A DNA stretch of 5,414 nt from Rhodospirillales bacterium (GTDB lineage Bacteria; Pseudomonadota; Alphaproteobacteria; Rhodospirillales; Casp-alpha2): the NCBI GenBank assembly GCA_021775275.1, contig JAJFIE010000199.1, positions 1 through 5,414 of the forward strand, written 5' to 3'. A program made the translations under genes and the position numbers. Shown here piece by piece: positions 1 to 5,414 of the stretch (the first letter of the stretch is position 1; each line of letters begins with the position of its first letter). A model generated the notes under the pieces. That model saw only the letters and a list, made by a program, of their open reading frames with translations, ran no database searches and was not told the origin of the DNA.

Positions 1-1
1 G

Positions 2-862
2 GAAAAATTGCGTCAGGGACCCACGCCCCTGCACCAGATTTCCACCCTCGGCATGGGTGAAAGTGTGCTGGCCAGACTGGTAGACGAAGGCAAGGTCGTG
101 CTCTCCGCCTTCACGCCCAGCGACGCCAGCCATGTACTGGACCGCCAGGGTAACTGGAACCGGGAAGCTGCCGAGATGGGAGCAACCCTCTATGTGCGCC
201 GCCTGTTTGACCTGGGCCACTATTACGTAGCGGATGATGCGGTGAATTTCAGCCGTGTGGTCTTCGAGCGCACCGTGGTGGAAAGCGCCAAGACCGTCAC
301 CGGCGCCGTGTTGGCCGAACACTATGGTATCGAACCGGAAATCAAATCCCGCCTTGGCCACTTCCTGTTGGAAACCGCCACCCGGGATTTGGAAACCGGG
401 AAATCCGGCCCGTTAGATATTACCATCGATCTCGACCGTCCCTTACTCGCCATTGGCGCTCCGGCGGCAACCTATTACGGCGGCGAGGCCGGCGCCGCGG
501 CGCGCATAAAGGCCCCGCTTATCGCCCTGCCTCACGCCGATGTGGCGAACGCGGTAGGCGCCGTGGTGGGGAGTGTGAAAGGTGATGCCCAGGCCCTGAT
601 CACAGAACCCGAGCCTGGCCGGTTTCGGGTTCATTCCGATTTAGGCATCAAGGATTTCCCCGATCTGGAGCAGGCCGACGCCTTTGCCGAGGCAAGCGTG
701 CGCGAGATGTCAGAATCCCGGGCACGGGAACGCGGCGCTTCGGAAACAGATACGGTACTGAAACGCGACGACATCAAGGTCGAAATCGTTGGCGGCGGTC
801 ATGTGTTCGTGGAAAGCAAACTGACCGCCACATCGAGAGGACGACCGGACCTCAGCAACTGA
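2..862 (+). CDS. Hydantoinase/oxoprolinase (HyuA-like) family protein, C-terminal part (5' end outside window)
   Basis: The frame is open to the left edge (codons GAA AAA precede the first TTG at 8), so this is the C-terminal ~286 residues of a longer protein; HyuA-type proteins are usually about 650-700 residues. Counting from the TTG as residue 1, FTPSDASHVLDRQGNWNREA (35-54), IGAPAATYYGGEAG (149-162) and LPHADVANAVGAVVG (174-188) resemble the ATPase-fold catalytic domain of the hydantoinase A/5-oxoprolinase family, where the GAPA and A-N-A-GA stretches belong to the nucleotide-binding core. Members hydrolyse cyclic amides such as hydantoins or 5-oxoproline with ATP, in the cytoplasm. A polar tail of about 90 residues follows the core. 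No HyuB-like partner lies downstream, so it may act alone or with an upstream gene. The family call is recognised from sequence; the substrate is unknown. GC content is high, unlike the following spacer. Confidence 0.85.
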   Translation, partial: EKLRQGPTPLHQISTLGMGESVLARLVDEGKVVLSAFTPSDASHVLDRQGNWNREAAEMGATLYVRRLFDLGHYYVADDAVNFSRVVFERTVVESAKTVTGAVLAEHYGIEPEIKSRLGHFLLETATRDLETGKSGPLDITIDLDRPLLAIGAPAATYYGGEAGAAARIKAPLIALPHADVANAVGAVVGSVKGDAQALITEPEPGRFRVHSDLGIKDFPDLEQADAFAEASVREMSESRARERGASETDTVLKRDDIKVEIVGGGHVFVESKLTATSRGRPDLSN

Positions 863-900
863 ATCCGGACACGTCGATAACTCATTGATATTACACAAAA

Positions 901-930
901 TGTAGACTTTTGTTCACTTTTGTAGACTCT
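901..930 (+). repeat. Cluster A of 10-bp direct repeats (TGTAGACTTT)
   Basis: Three consecutive 10-base units are visible: TGTAGACTTT (901-910), TGTTCACTTT (911-920) and TGTAGACTCT (921-930). An inverted partial copy, GCCTACA (936-942, reverse complement TGTAGGC), follows, so that TGTAG (921-925) and CTACA (938-942) form an inverted pair 12 bases apart. The 10-base period puts each unit on the same face of the helix, as expected of a cooperative protein-binding site (operator or iteron-like). Which protein binds is unknown. It sits 38 bases after the hydantoinase stop and pairs with cluster B 96 bases further on. Confidence 0.6.
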
Positions 931-931
931 G

Positions 932-960
932 CTTGGCCTACATTTCCAGGTTCTTTTTTA
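932..960 (+). terminator. Weak intrinsic-terminator-like hairpin after the hydantoinase gene
   Basis: CTTGG (932-936) can pair with CCAGG (946-950), giving four Watson-Crick pairs and one G-U around a 9-base loop, followed directly by the T-rich run TTCTTTTTTA (951-960). It lies about 70 bases after the hydantoinase stop codon. The stem is short, so this is a tentative call. The loop also contains CTACA, the inverted half-site of the TGTAGAC repeats, so the element may instead be part of a protein-binding region. Confidence 0.3.
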
Positions 961-996
961 TTTCAATGGGTTAGCCACAATTATTTTCCATAATAA

Positions 997-1016
997 TGTA
1001 GACTTTTGTAGACACC
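997..1016 (+). repeat. Cluster B of 10-bp direct repeats (TGTAGACTTT)
   Basis: Two tandem 10-base units, TGTAGACTTT (997-1006) and TGTAGACACC (1007-1016), are followed by a degenerate TGTAA (1017-1021). Thirteen bases, TGTAGACTTTTGT, are identical between 901-913 and 997-1009, and the twelve bases ACTTTTGTAGAC recur at 916-927 and 1002-1013. The surroundings are AT-rich (TTATTTTCCATAATAA just before). A lone TGTAGA also occurs at 1228-1233. A binding-site array is the most natural reading; no regulator gene is adjacent. Confidence 0.6.
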
Positions 1017-1110
1017 TGTAACGCAATTACCATTTTGGCCCAGTTCGGGAAAACGGCGGTGTCGAGCGACATATTCACTGTGGAAAAGAACATTAATCAT
1101 AAAAAAGGAA

Positions 1111-1138
1111 TTAATACATATTTTTTTCTAAAAGTCAA
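1111..1138 (-). promoter_or_regulatory. Possible sigma70-type promoter reading leftward
   Basis: On the minus strand, TTGACT (1138-1133) matches the -35 consensus at five of six positions and TATTAA (1116-1111) resembles a -10 box, with a 16-base spacer. Transcription would start near 1104 and run through repeat cluster B, then cluster A, antisense to the hydantoinase gene; no minus-strand gene lies there. In AT-rich DNA such matches arise by chance, so this is weak. Confidence 0.25.
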
Positions 1139-1214
1139 GAAAATCCGGGGTTCCGTCCGGTGCGATACGAGAAGCAGACCGGTTTCGGACCGTGACGTTA
1201 CGATGGATTTTGAC
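1134..1214. repeat. Imperfect long inverted repeat / foldable segment
   Basis: Outer arms GTCAA (1134-1138) and AATCC (1142-1146) pair with GGATT TTGAC (1205-1214), leaving a 3-base bulge. Inside, TCCG (1152-1155) pairs with CGGA (1186-1189), and CCGGT (1157-1161) pairs with ACCGG (1178-1182) around a 16-base loop. The centre is GC-rich between AT-rich flanks. This could be an RNA hairpin, a remnant of a mobile element or chance; no family is recognised. Confidence 0.3.
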
Positions 1215-1261
1215 CCTTAATGGCATTTGTAGAATGACAGCTCTTGGTTGGTAGTATCTAC

Positions 1262-1467
1262 TTATGATTACAGTGGCGTTGAACGCCTGATTGAAATTCA
1301 CTCGGACGGCCAGCCCCGATAGAGGGATCATTTCACTGTTTTGTCAGTGGCGATAAGGATTTATCCAATCGGGCGGTTGTCTTAGGGCAGGGTTTCGGGT
1401 GCTGGCTCATTTGGCGTGACAGTGACAAACCTGAAATTTTTCAACTAACCCGGAGAATACGCAAGTT
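1262..1467 (+). pseudogene. Decayed 5' fragment of a second AMP nucleosidase gene
   Basis: This stretch aligns with the intact amn gene downstream. 1278-1366 matches 3830-3919 (about 79% identity by hand count over 88 bases), and 1377-1430 matches 3989-4042 (about 91%). The translation reads ERLIEIHSDGQPR, a TAG stop (1320-1322), then RDHF; the intact protein has RRLIEIYSDGQTRLKDHF. A single C is lost at about 1334, shifting the frame; 59 bases between the two blocks are missing; a second TAG (1383-1385) replaces a Tyr codon (LS*G against LSYG), followed by GAGSFGVTVTN; a TAA follows at 1446-1448. Similarity fades at about 1467, just before the kinase stop codon. Nothing of the catalytic C-terminal domain remains between here and 3470. 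It is therefore a dead N-terminal remnant corresponding to roughly residues 20-100 of Amn. Boundaries are approximate, especially upstream of 1278. Confidence 0.9.
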
Positions 1468-1478
1468 CACTTTGGCGC

Positions 1479-3467
1479 CTATTGGGGAAATATTACGGCC
1501 ACGGTTGTCCCCTTACCAAGTTCGCTATCAATGCACAGTTTTGCATCCTGAGCCTCCACAAGTGATCTGACGATAGACAGCCCAAGACCTGTTCCGTTTT
1601 GGGTTATGTGCGGGTCATCATGCGCCTGAGAAAACGGTTCGGTGATTTTAGGCAGTCTATCCGGTGATATGCCAATCCCTGTATCACTCACCTTCATGGT
1701 GAATTCCTGGCCCGACAACAATATTGATATCGAAACTTTTCCATCACGGTCTGTAAACTTGATTGCATTGGATAGTAAATTCAAAGCAATCTGGACGACA
1801 GACCGCCTGTCAGCATAAAGGGATGGTGTTTCTTCAGGGAATTCCATAGACAGATCGACGCCTTTTTCCCTGGCAACCTGTTCAACATTCCTGATGCATT
1901 CCCTCAATAATTTGCCAACGTCTATTGCCTCCTTGACCATGACACGCTTGCCGGCTTCAATCGCCGAGATATCCAGGATATCGTCAATCAACGCCAACAT
2001 ATGCTGGCCGCTGTCGTGTATGTCGTTCGCGTATTCCTCATAATTTTCTGCCCCCAGAGGACCGAAATATTGCGCGCGCATCATCTCGCTAAAGCCCAGT
2101 ATGGCATTCAGCGGCGTACGAAACTCATGGCTCATGGTCGCTAAAAATTCTGATTTGGATCGGTTTGCCTTTTCGGCTTTTGCCAAAGCAGCAAGAAGAT
2201 CTGTCTCAGCAGTTTTCAAATCCGTCACATCGCTAACAACGGCCCCCAAGCCAACAATATTTCCTTGATCATCAAAGACGGGAAATTTGACCGTATGAAG
2301 AACACGGGCGCCGAATTCGGTCAGGGTATTTTCTTCACTGATATCCACTTCACCTGTTTCCAAAACCTTCCGATCATGAATACGGGTTCGTTCAGCCAGT
2401 TCCAGACCATGAATATCTTGGGGTAACTTGCCAATCAGGTCCTTGTTCCTGACGTTATACAATTCTTCAAAACGGCGATTTACCTGTAGGTAACGACCTT
2501 CGATATCCTTTAGGTACAGTTCTACCGGGGCGTTTTCAAAAACAGCTTTCAATATGTTTCGCTGTTTATCCAGTTCCTCTGTCCGTTTGGTCACTAACCG
2601 GCGAAGAATGACGACTGCTCCGAAAGCCAAACAAATGAAACCGACTCCGATACCGATCACCCAGTAGACAAACGTCGGAACAGAGGATTGCGGACTGACG
2701 TCCGTCAATTTCGCCAATTCTTTGTAATAAATTGAATCATCACCCGATTTCAAACTCGCAACCACGTCATCAAAGTCGGCGATGACCCGGGAAGATGTGC
2801 CGGGCGCAAACGCAAAATGAACAGCGGACGGCGCAATAACAATGCCCGACGGGACCAAACCAAGCTCAGGGGCAAGCCGCGCGCCCAGGAATCTGTTGAC
2901 GACCGCCGCATCCGCAGAACCCTCGCTAATGGCGCTTAGAGCCGCCGCCAGAGACGGGGCGAAAACAAATCGGCTTTCAACACCGAACTCCTTGAGGCGG
3001 TGGGTCAGGCGTTCCTGTTGAATGCTTCCGGAAAGCATGGCGATGCGCAATCCTGACAGGTCGAGAATTCCCGAAATAGTCTTGTCTGGTCGATGGAAAA
3101 CCTGGGACCAACTGCGGAAAACGACCTCATTCCCGAAGGGAAAAAGCGTTGCACGTTTTGCCGAATAGGCAACATCCGGGAGAACGTCGATTTCACCCTT
3201 TTGCAGCATCTCCAGGCATTCCTTCCACTCGCATGTCACGTACCTTATTGGCCATTTCTGTCGCCGGGAGATCTCGTCCGTTAATTCAGGCCAGAAGCCT
3301 TGGGGTTGCCCGGCTTCATCACGAAATATTTTGGGAGGATTCTGGTAAATTCCGACGCGGAGGGCGACGTCCGCGCCTAGTGCGGAGTCTACAGTTATTG
3401 GCAGATTAAATACCACCAGCTCCAAAGCCATGAGCAACACAGTGACGTGAACGATCCGGGAAAACAT
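1479..3467 (-). CDS. Membrane sensor histidine kinase (periplasmic binding domain - TM - PAS - HisKA - HATPase)
   Basis: The 662-residue protein begins with a hydrophobic signal/anchor (about 6-31). A bacterial extracellular solute-binding (PBPb/SBP_bac_3-type) domain follows at about 35-255, with VGIYQNPPKIF, GEIDVLPDVAYSAKR and LSGLRIAMLSGSIQ typical of sensors that bind a periplasmic ligand. A transmembrane helix lies at about 266-289, a short coiled linker at about 290-306, and a PAS domain at about 307-418. The HisKA domain carries the H-box MSHEFRTPLN (445-454, phospho-accepting His447). The HATPase domain has the N-box NLLSNAIKF (563-571), G1 DTGIGI (595-600) and G2 NGTGLGLSIV (624-633). 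All catalytic boxes look intact, so it should autophosphorylate in response to an extracytoplasmic solute, probably amino-acid-like by family resemblance. There is no receiver domain and no response regulator nearby: an orphan kinase. ATG at 3467 gives the complete signal segment, although the Shine-Dalgarno is poor; Met13 is an alternative start. It is divergent from amn and lower in GC than its neighbours. Confidence 0.93.
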   Translation of the reverse strand: MFSRIVHVTVLLMALELVVFNLPITVDSALGADVALRVGIYQNPPKIFRDEAGQPQGFWPELTDEISRRQKWPIRYVTCEWKECLEMLQKGEIDVLPDVAYSAKRATLFPFGNEVVFRSWSQVFHRPDKTISGILDLSGLRIAMLSGSIQQERLTHRLKEFGVESRFVFAPSLAAALSAISEGSADAAVVNRFLGARLAPELGLVPSGIVIAPSAVHFAFAPGTSSRVIADFDDVVASLKSGDDSIYYKELAKLTDVSPQSSVPTFVYWVIGIGVGFICLAFGAVVILRRLVTKRTEELDKQRNILKAVFENAPVELYLKDIEGRYLQVNRRFEELYNVRNKDLIGKLPQDIHGLELAERTRIHDRKVLETGEVDISEENTLTEFGARVLHTVKFPVFDDQGNIVGLGAVVSDVTDLKTAETDLLAALAKAEKANRSKSEFLATMSHEFRTPLNAILGFSEMMRAQYFGPLGAENYEEYANDIHDSGQHMLALIDDILDISAIEAGKRVMVKEAIDVGKLLRECIRNVEQVAREKGVDLSMEFPEETPSLYADRRSVVQIALNLLSNAIKFTDRDGKVSISILLSGQEFTMKVSDTGIGISPDRLPKITEPFSQAHDDPHITQNGTGLGLSIVRSLVEAQDAKLCIDSELGKGTTVAVIFPQ

Positions 3468-3766
3468 TTTTCATTCAATCAATCTGCGGCATTACCGGCA
3501 GACAACCTATCATTGTATGACATAACAGGTCAAAGAAGTCCGTGTGGAATTGCTGCGCCATGCATTTACAATTGCACCTTCCTGGCATTGGCCATCAGAT
3601 TCACCTCTGGTTAAAATGGTTGAGGAGCTTCCCGAAATTCAAGGGCGCATGGACACCGGATTCAGAACCCATTAATCCCTACAGATAACTGCGGTATACG
3701 ATGGTTTTTTATTTACGATTTAAAAGGTTGAGTTCGCCGTATTACTGATGGCATGTTGGATTGACC
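3468..3766. promoter_or_regulatory. Divergent intergenic region between the kinase and amn
   Basis: Both genes must be expressed from this ~300 bp. On the minus strand, TACAAT (3517-3512) is a good -10-like box for the kinase about 45 bases from its start, but no good -35 is seen at the right distance. On the + strand, the AT-rich stretch around 3701-3730 (TTTTTTATTTACGATTTAAA) could hold the amn promoter, with no clear consensus pair. The only open frame is 3526-3675 (+, 49 codons, no ATG near its beginning), which encodes HWPSDSPLVKMVEELPEIQG among other residues; it is not recognised and may be a gene remnant or chance. No TGTAGAC repeats occur here. Confidence 0.4.
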
Positions 3767-5239
3767 ATGATCCGACCTCCCAAGACCGTTATGACGTCTC
3801 CCAGATCGTTTACCGATCCTGAAAAGGCCGTTCGACGCCTGATTGAGATTTATTCAGATGGTCAGACCCGGCTGAAAGATCATTTCCACTGTTTTGTCAG
3901 CGGCGAGAAGGATTTGCCTAAAGCGGACGCCCGTTACCCTTACCTGTGGGTTGATACTCCGGAGGCGCAAAAGCCGGAAGGCCGCACGTTGTCTTACGGC
4001 ACGGTTTCGGGCGCTGGCTCGTTTGGCGTGACGGTGACAAACCCGGAGCTTTTCAAAAGCTATTATCTGGAGCAGATTCAGTTATTGATGGACAATCATC
4101 AGGTACCGGTCTGGGTCGGCGTTTCCCACCGCCAGATTCCGTTAACGTTTGCGCTGGAAAACCTGACCGCCGATTTGGGCCAGGACCAGGTTGCCGACCT
4201 GGCGCAAAAGTTCCATCTGCCGGATCTGTCCAAGATTGACGATAATGTTGCCAATGGCGTGTTCCGTCCCAAAGACGACGAACCCAATCCCCTGTCCCTG
4301 TTCAGCGCCGAACGGATCGATTACTCCCTGTCCCGCCTGCGCCACTATACAGATACCCAACCGGAGCATTTTCAGCGCTTCGTTCTGTTCACCAACTATC
4401 AGCGCTATGTGGACGAATTCATTGAGTACGGCAGGTGTGAGGTCGAAACCGGCAACACCTTCCACACCTTTGTCGAACCCGGCAACGTCATTCATTGCAA
4501 TTCGCGGTTGACCGACAAACCATCCAGTGGTGATCCGGCCCCGAAACTGCCACAGATGCCGGCCTATCATCTGGTCAAGGACGACCACATGGGCGTGACG
4601 CTGGTCAATATCGGCGTCGGCCCGTCCAATGCGAAAACCATTACCGACCATATCGCCGTTCTCAGGCCCCACTGCTGGCTCATGGTTGGCCATTGCGGCG
4701 GACTCCGCCTTTCGCAGCGACTGGGTGATTATGTTCTGGCCCATGCCTATGCCCGGCTGGATCATGTTCTCGACAACGATCTGCCGCTCACGGTCCCCGT
4801 GCCTCCCATTGCCGAGGTTCAGGTGGCGTTGACCGCCGCCGTGGGAAAGATCGCCGGGCTGAAGAGTCAGGAGCTCAAGCAGCGCGTTCGTACCGGCACC
4901 GTGGTCTCTACCGATGACCGTGACTGGGAACTCAGATACGACGAACTGTCGACGTTCTTCAACCAGTCACGCGCCATTGCCATTGACATGGAATCGGCGA
5001 CCATCGCCACCAACGGTTTTCGGCTGCGTGTGCCCTATGGCACCTTGCTGTGTGTTTCCGACAAACCGCTGCACGGCGAGATAAAACTGCCCGGCATGGC
5101 CAACGCCTTCTACGCCGAAAGGGTCAGCCAGCATCTGAAGATTTGTCTGGAAGCCGTGGACACCATGCGCACGGACGTGGTCCATCGGACCCTGCATTCC
5201 CGCAAGTTGAGAAGCTTCGACGAGCCGGCGTTCCGATGA
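3767..5239 (+). CDS. amn: AMP nucleosidase (EC 3.2.2.4)
   Basis: Amn hydrolyses AMP to adenine and D-ribose 5-phosphate in the cytoplasm, a step in purine salvage and control of the AMP pool. The product (490 residues from ATG 3767; the E. coli enzyme has 484) closely resembles E. coli Amn from memory. The N-terminal regulatory domain (about 15-255) includes LSYGTVSGAGSFGVTVTNP and RIDYSLSRLRHYT. The C-terminal nucleoside-phosphorylase-like catalytic domain (about 265-475) includes VNIGVGPSNAKTI, GHCGGLR (308-314), RTGTVVSTDDRDWELRY, AIDMESATIA (the DMES at 407-410) and CVSDKPLHGEIKLPG (catalytic-type Asp432). The end, LHSRKLRSFDEPAFR, is also a family hallmark. ATG 3767 is preferred because GGA (3758-3760) lies six bases upstream; TTG 3761 and ATG 3791 are possible. 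In E. coli, AMP nucleosidase is activated by MgATP and inhibited by phosphate. A decayed partial copy lies at 1262-1467. The gene is monocistronic as far as visible and converges on the gene at the right edge. Confidence 0.97.
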   Translation: MIRPPKTVMTSPRSFTDPEKAVRRLIEIYSDGQTRLKDHFHCFVSGEKDLPKADARYPYLWVDTPEAQKPEGRTLSYGTVSGAGSFGVTVTNPELFKSYYLEQIQLLMDNHQVPVWVGVSHRQIPLTFALENLTADLGQDQVADLAQKFHLPDLSKIDDNVANGVFRPKDDEPNPLSLFSAERIDYSLSRLRHYTDTQPEHFQRFVLFTNYQRYVDEFIEYGRCEVETGNTFHTFVEPGNVIHCNSRLTDKPSSGDPAPKLPQMPAYHLVKDDHMGVTLVNIGVGPSNAKTITDHIAVLRPHCWLMVGHCGGLRLSQRLGDYVLAHAYARLDHVLDNDLPLTVPVPPIAEVQVALTAAVGKIAGLKSQELKQRVRTGTVVSTDDRDWELRYDELSTFFNQSRAIAIDMESATIATNGFRLRVPYGTLLCVSDKPLHGEIKLPGMANAFYAERVSQHLKICLEAVDTMRTDVVHRTLHSRKLRSFDEPAFR

Positions 5240-5251
5240 CTATCGTGAATT

Positions 5252-5413
5252 CTATGATGTGCACGGCACTATTGAAGCCTGCGCGTCAGTCATGACGTAA
5301 CGGTTCTTGCCGAGGCCCGCCTCCTTGATCTCACTCAGGTAGGGGCCGAAATCGGTCCAGATATTGTTACCAATAGACCGCGCAAGAATTTCGTTCTGGC
5401 GTTCACCAACGTT
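5252..5413 (-). CDS. Unrecognised protein, C-terminal 53 residues (5' end beyond right edge)
   Basis: Reading the minus strand inward from the right edge gives an open frame of 53 codons ending in TAG (5254-5252). The residues include VGERQNEILARSIGNNIWTD and, after a short gap, EIKEAGLGKNRYVMTDAQ. The amino-acid mix and periodicity look like a real protein, and the open frame runs off the window, so this is probably the end of a longer gene. I do not recognise the family; the soluble, charged helix-like pattern would fit a sensory or regulatory protein, but that is a guess. Its stop lies only 12 bases from the amn stop on the opposite strand, so the genes converge with almost no room for separate terminators. 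Confidence 0.6.
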   Translation of the reverse strand, partial: NVGERQNEILARSIGNNIWTDFGPYLSEIKEAGLGKNRYVMTDAQASIVPCTS

Positions 5414-5414
5414 G

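Larger units (their letters stand above)
863..1261. other. AT-rich intergenic spacer without a supported gene
   Basis: Short open frames exist here, for example 1035-1220 on + (61 codons, TTG start), but none has a ribosome-binding site, a recognisable protein pattern or coding-like composition. The spacer contains the two TGTAGAC repeat clusters (901-930, 997-1016), a weak hairpin with a T-run (932-960), A/T runs at 1101-1130, and an imperfect inverted repeat spanning 1134-1214. Near its right end, TGGCAT followed by ATGAC (1221-1239) resembles the bases just before the amn start (3749-3766, TGGCAT then TTGAC). Homology to the amn leader may therefore begin here, but the match is too short to be sure. 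Confidence 0.6.

Noticed and set aside
901..1016. TGTAGAC repeats as a CRISPR array
   Set aside because: The units are 10 bases long and tandem, with no unique spacers of 30-40 bases and no cas genes; a binding-site array fits better.
1035..1220. 61-codon + strand frame in the spacer
   Set aside because: It has a TTG start without a Shine-Dalgarno, runs through A/T tracts and the inverted repeat, and shows no family resemblance.
1440..1480. Transposon end or target duplication at the kinase/relic boundary
   Set aside because: I looked for matching short direct or inverted repeats near 1465-1480 and 3480-3760 and found none convincing; no transposase is present.
3149..3409. 86-codon + strand frame opposite the kinase gene
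   Set aside because: It lies antisense to the conserved periplasmic binding domain, with no ribosome-binding site and no recognisable protein pattern.
1479..3467. Hybrid kinase or diguanylate cyclase
   Set aside because: The protein ends right after the ATPase domain, with no receiver and no GGDEF/EAL motif, although its periplasmic domain resembles those found on such proteins.
4142..4765. Long 207-codon open frame on the minus strand inside amn
   Set aside because: It lies wholly antisense to a strongly conserved enzyme gene and its translation shows no recognisable domain; it is a product of the GC-rich codon pattern of amn.
5284..5297. Perfect palindrome CGTCA-GTCA-TGACG as a terminator between the convergent genes
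   Set aside because: It is a 5-base stem with no T-run on either strand and lies inside the right-edge coding frame; probably chance.

Overview
The window looks like chromosomal DNA of a Gram-negative bacterium, most likely an alphaproteobacterium. This is inferred from the proteobacterial type of AMP nucleosidase, the HyuA-type hydantoinase/oxoprolinase and the periplasmic-binding-domain sensor kinase. No rRNA or other lineage marker is present, so the genus cannot be given. By eye, base composition is uneven: the left gene and most of the right gene are GC-rich, while the kinase gene and the spacers are clearly lower.

Layout from left to right. (1) The 3' part of a hydantoinase/oxoprolinase (HyuA-like) gene on the + strand, cut by the left edge and ending at 862. 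(2) An AT-rich spacer, about 863-1261, with no convincing gene. It holds two clusters of a 10-bp direct repeat (TGTAGACTTT), a weak terminator-like hairpin, an imperfect 81-bp inverted repeat and a possible minus-strand promoter. (3) A decayed copy of the 5' end of an AMP nucleosidase gene (about 1262-1467), with in-frame stops, a 1-base frameshift and a 59-base internal deletion. (4) A minus-strand, membrane-bound sensor histidine kinase of 662 residues (1479-3467) that begins where the relic breaks off. (5) A divergent intergenic region of about 300 bp. (6) A complete, apparently functional amn gene for AMP nucleosidase (3767-5239, +). (7) The last 53 codons of an unrecognised minus-strand gene, convergent with amn and cut by the right edge.

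No operon is evident. Amn converts AMP to adenine and ribose 5-phosphate, the hydantoinase-like protein probably opens amide rings, and the kinase probably senses a small periplasmic solute. A shared role in nitrogen or purine turnover is possible but is only inference. No defence system, CRISPR array, transposase or RNA gene was found. The most informative signals are the amn relic paired with an intact amn about 2.5 kb away, the kinase lying between them, and the unexplained 10-bp repeat clusters.
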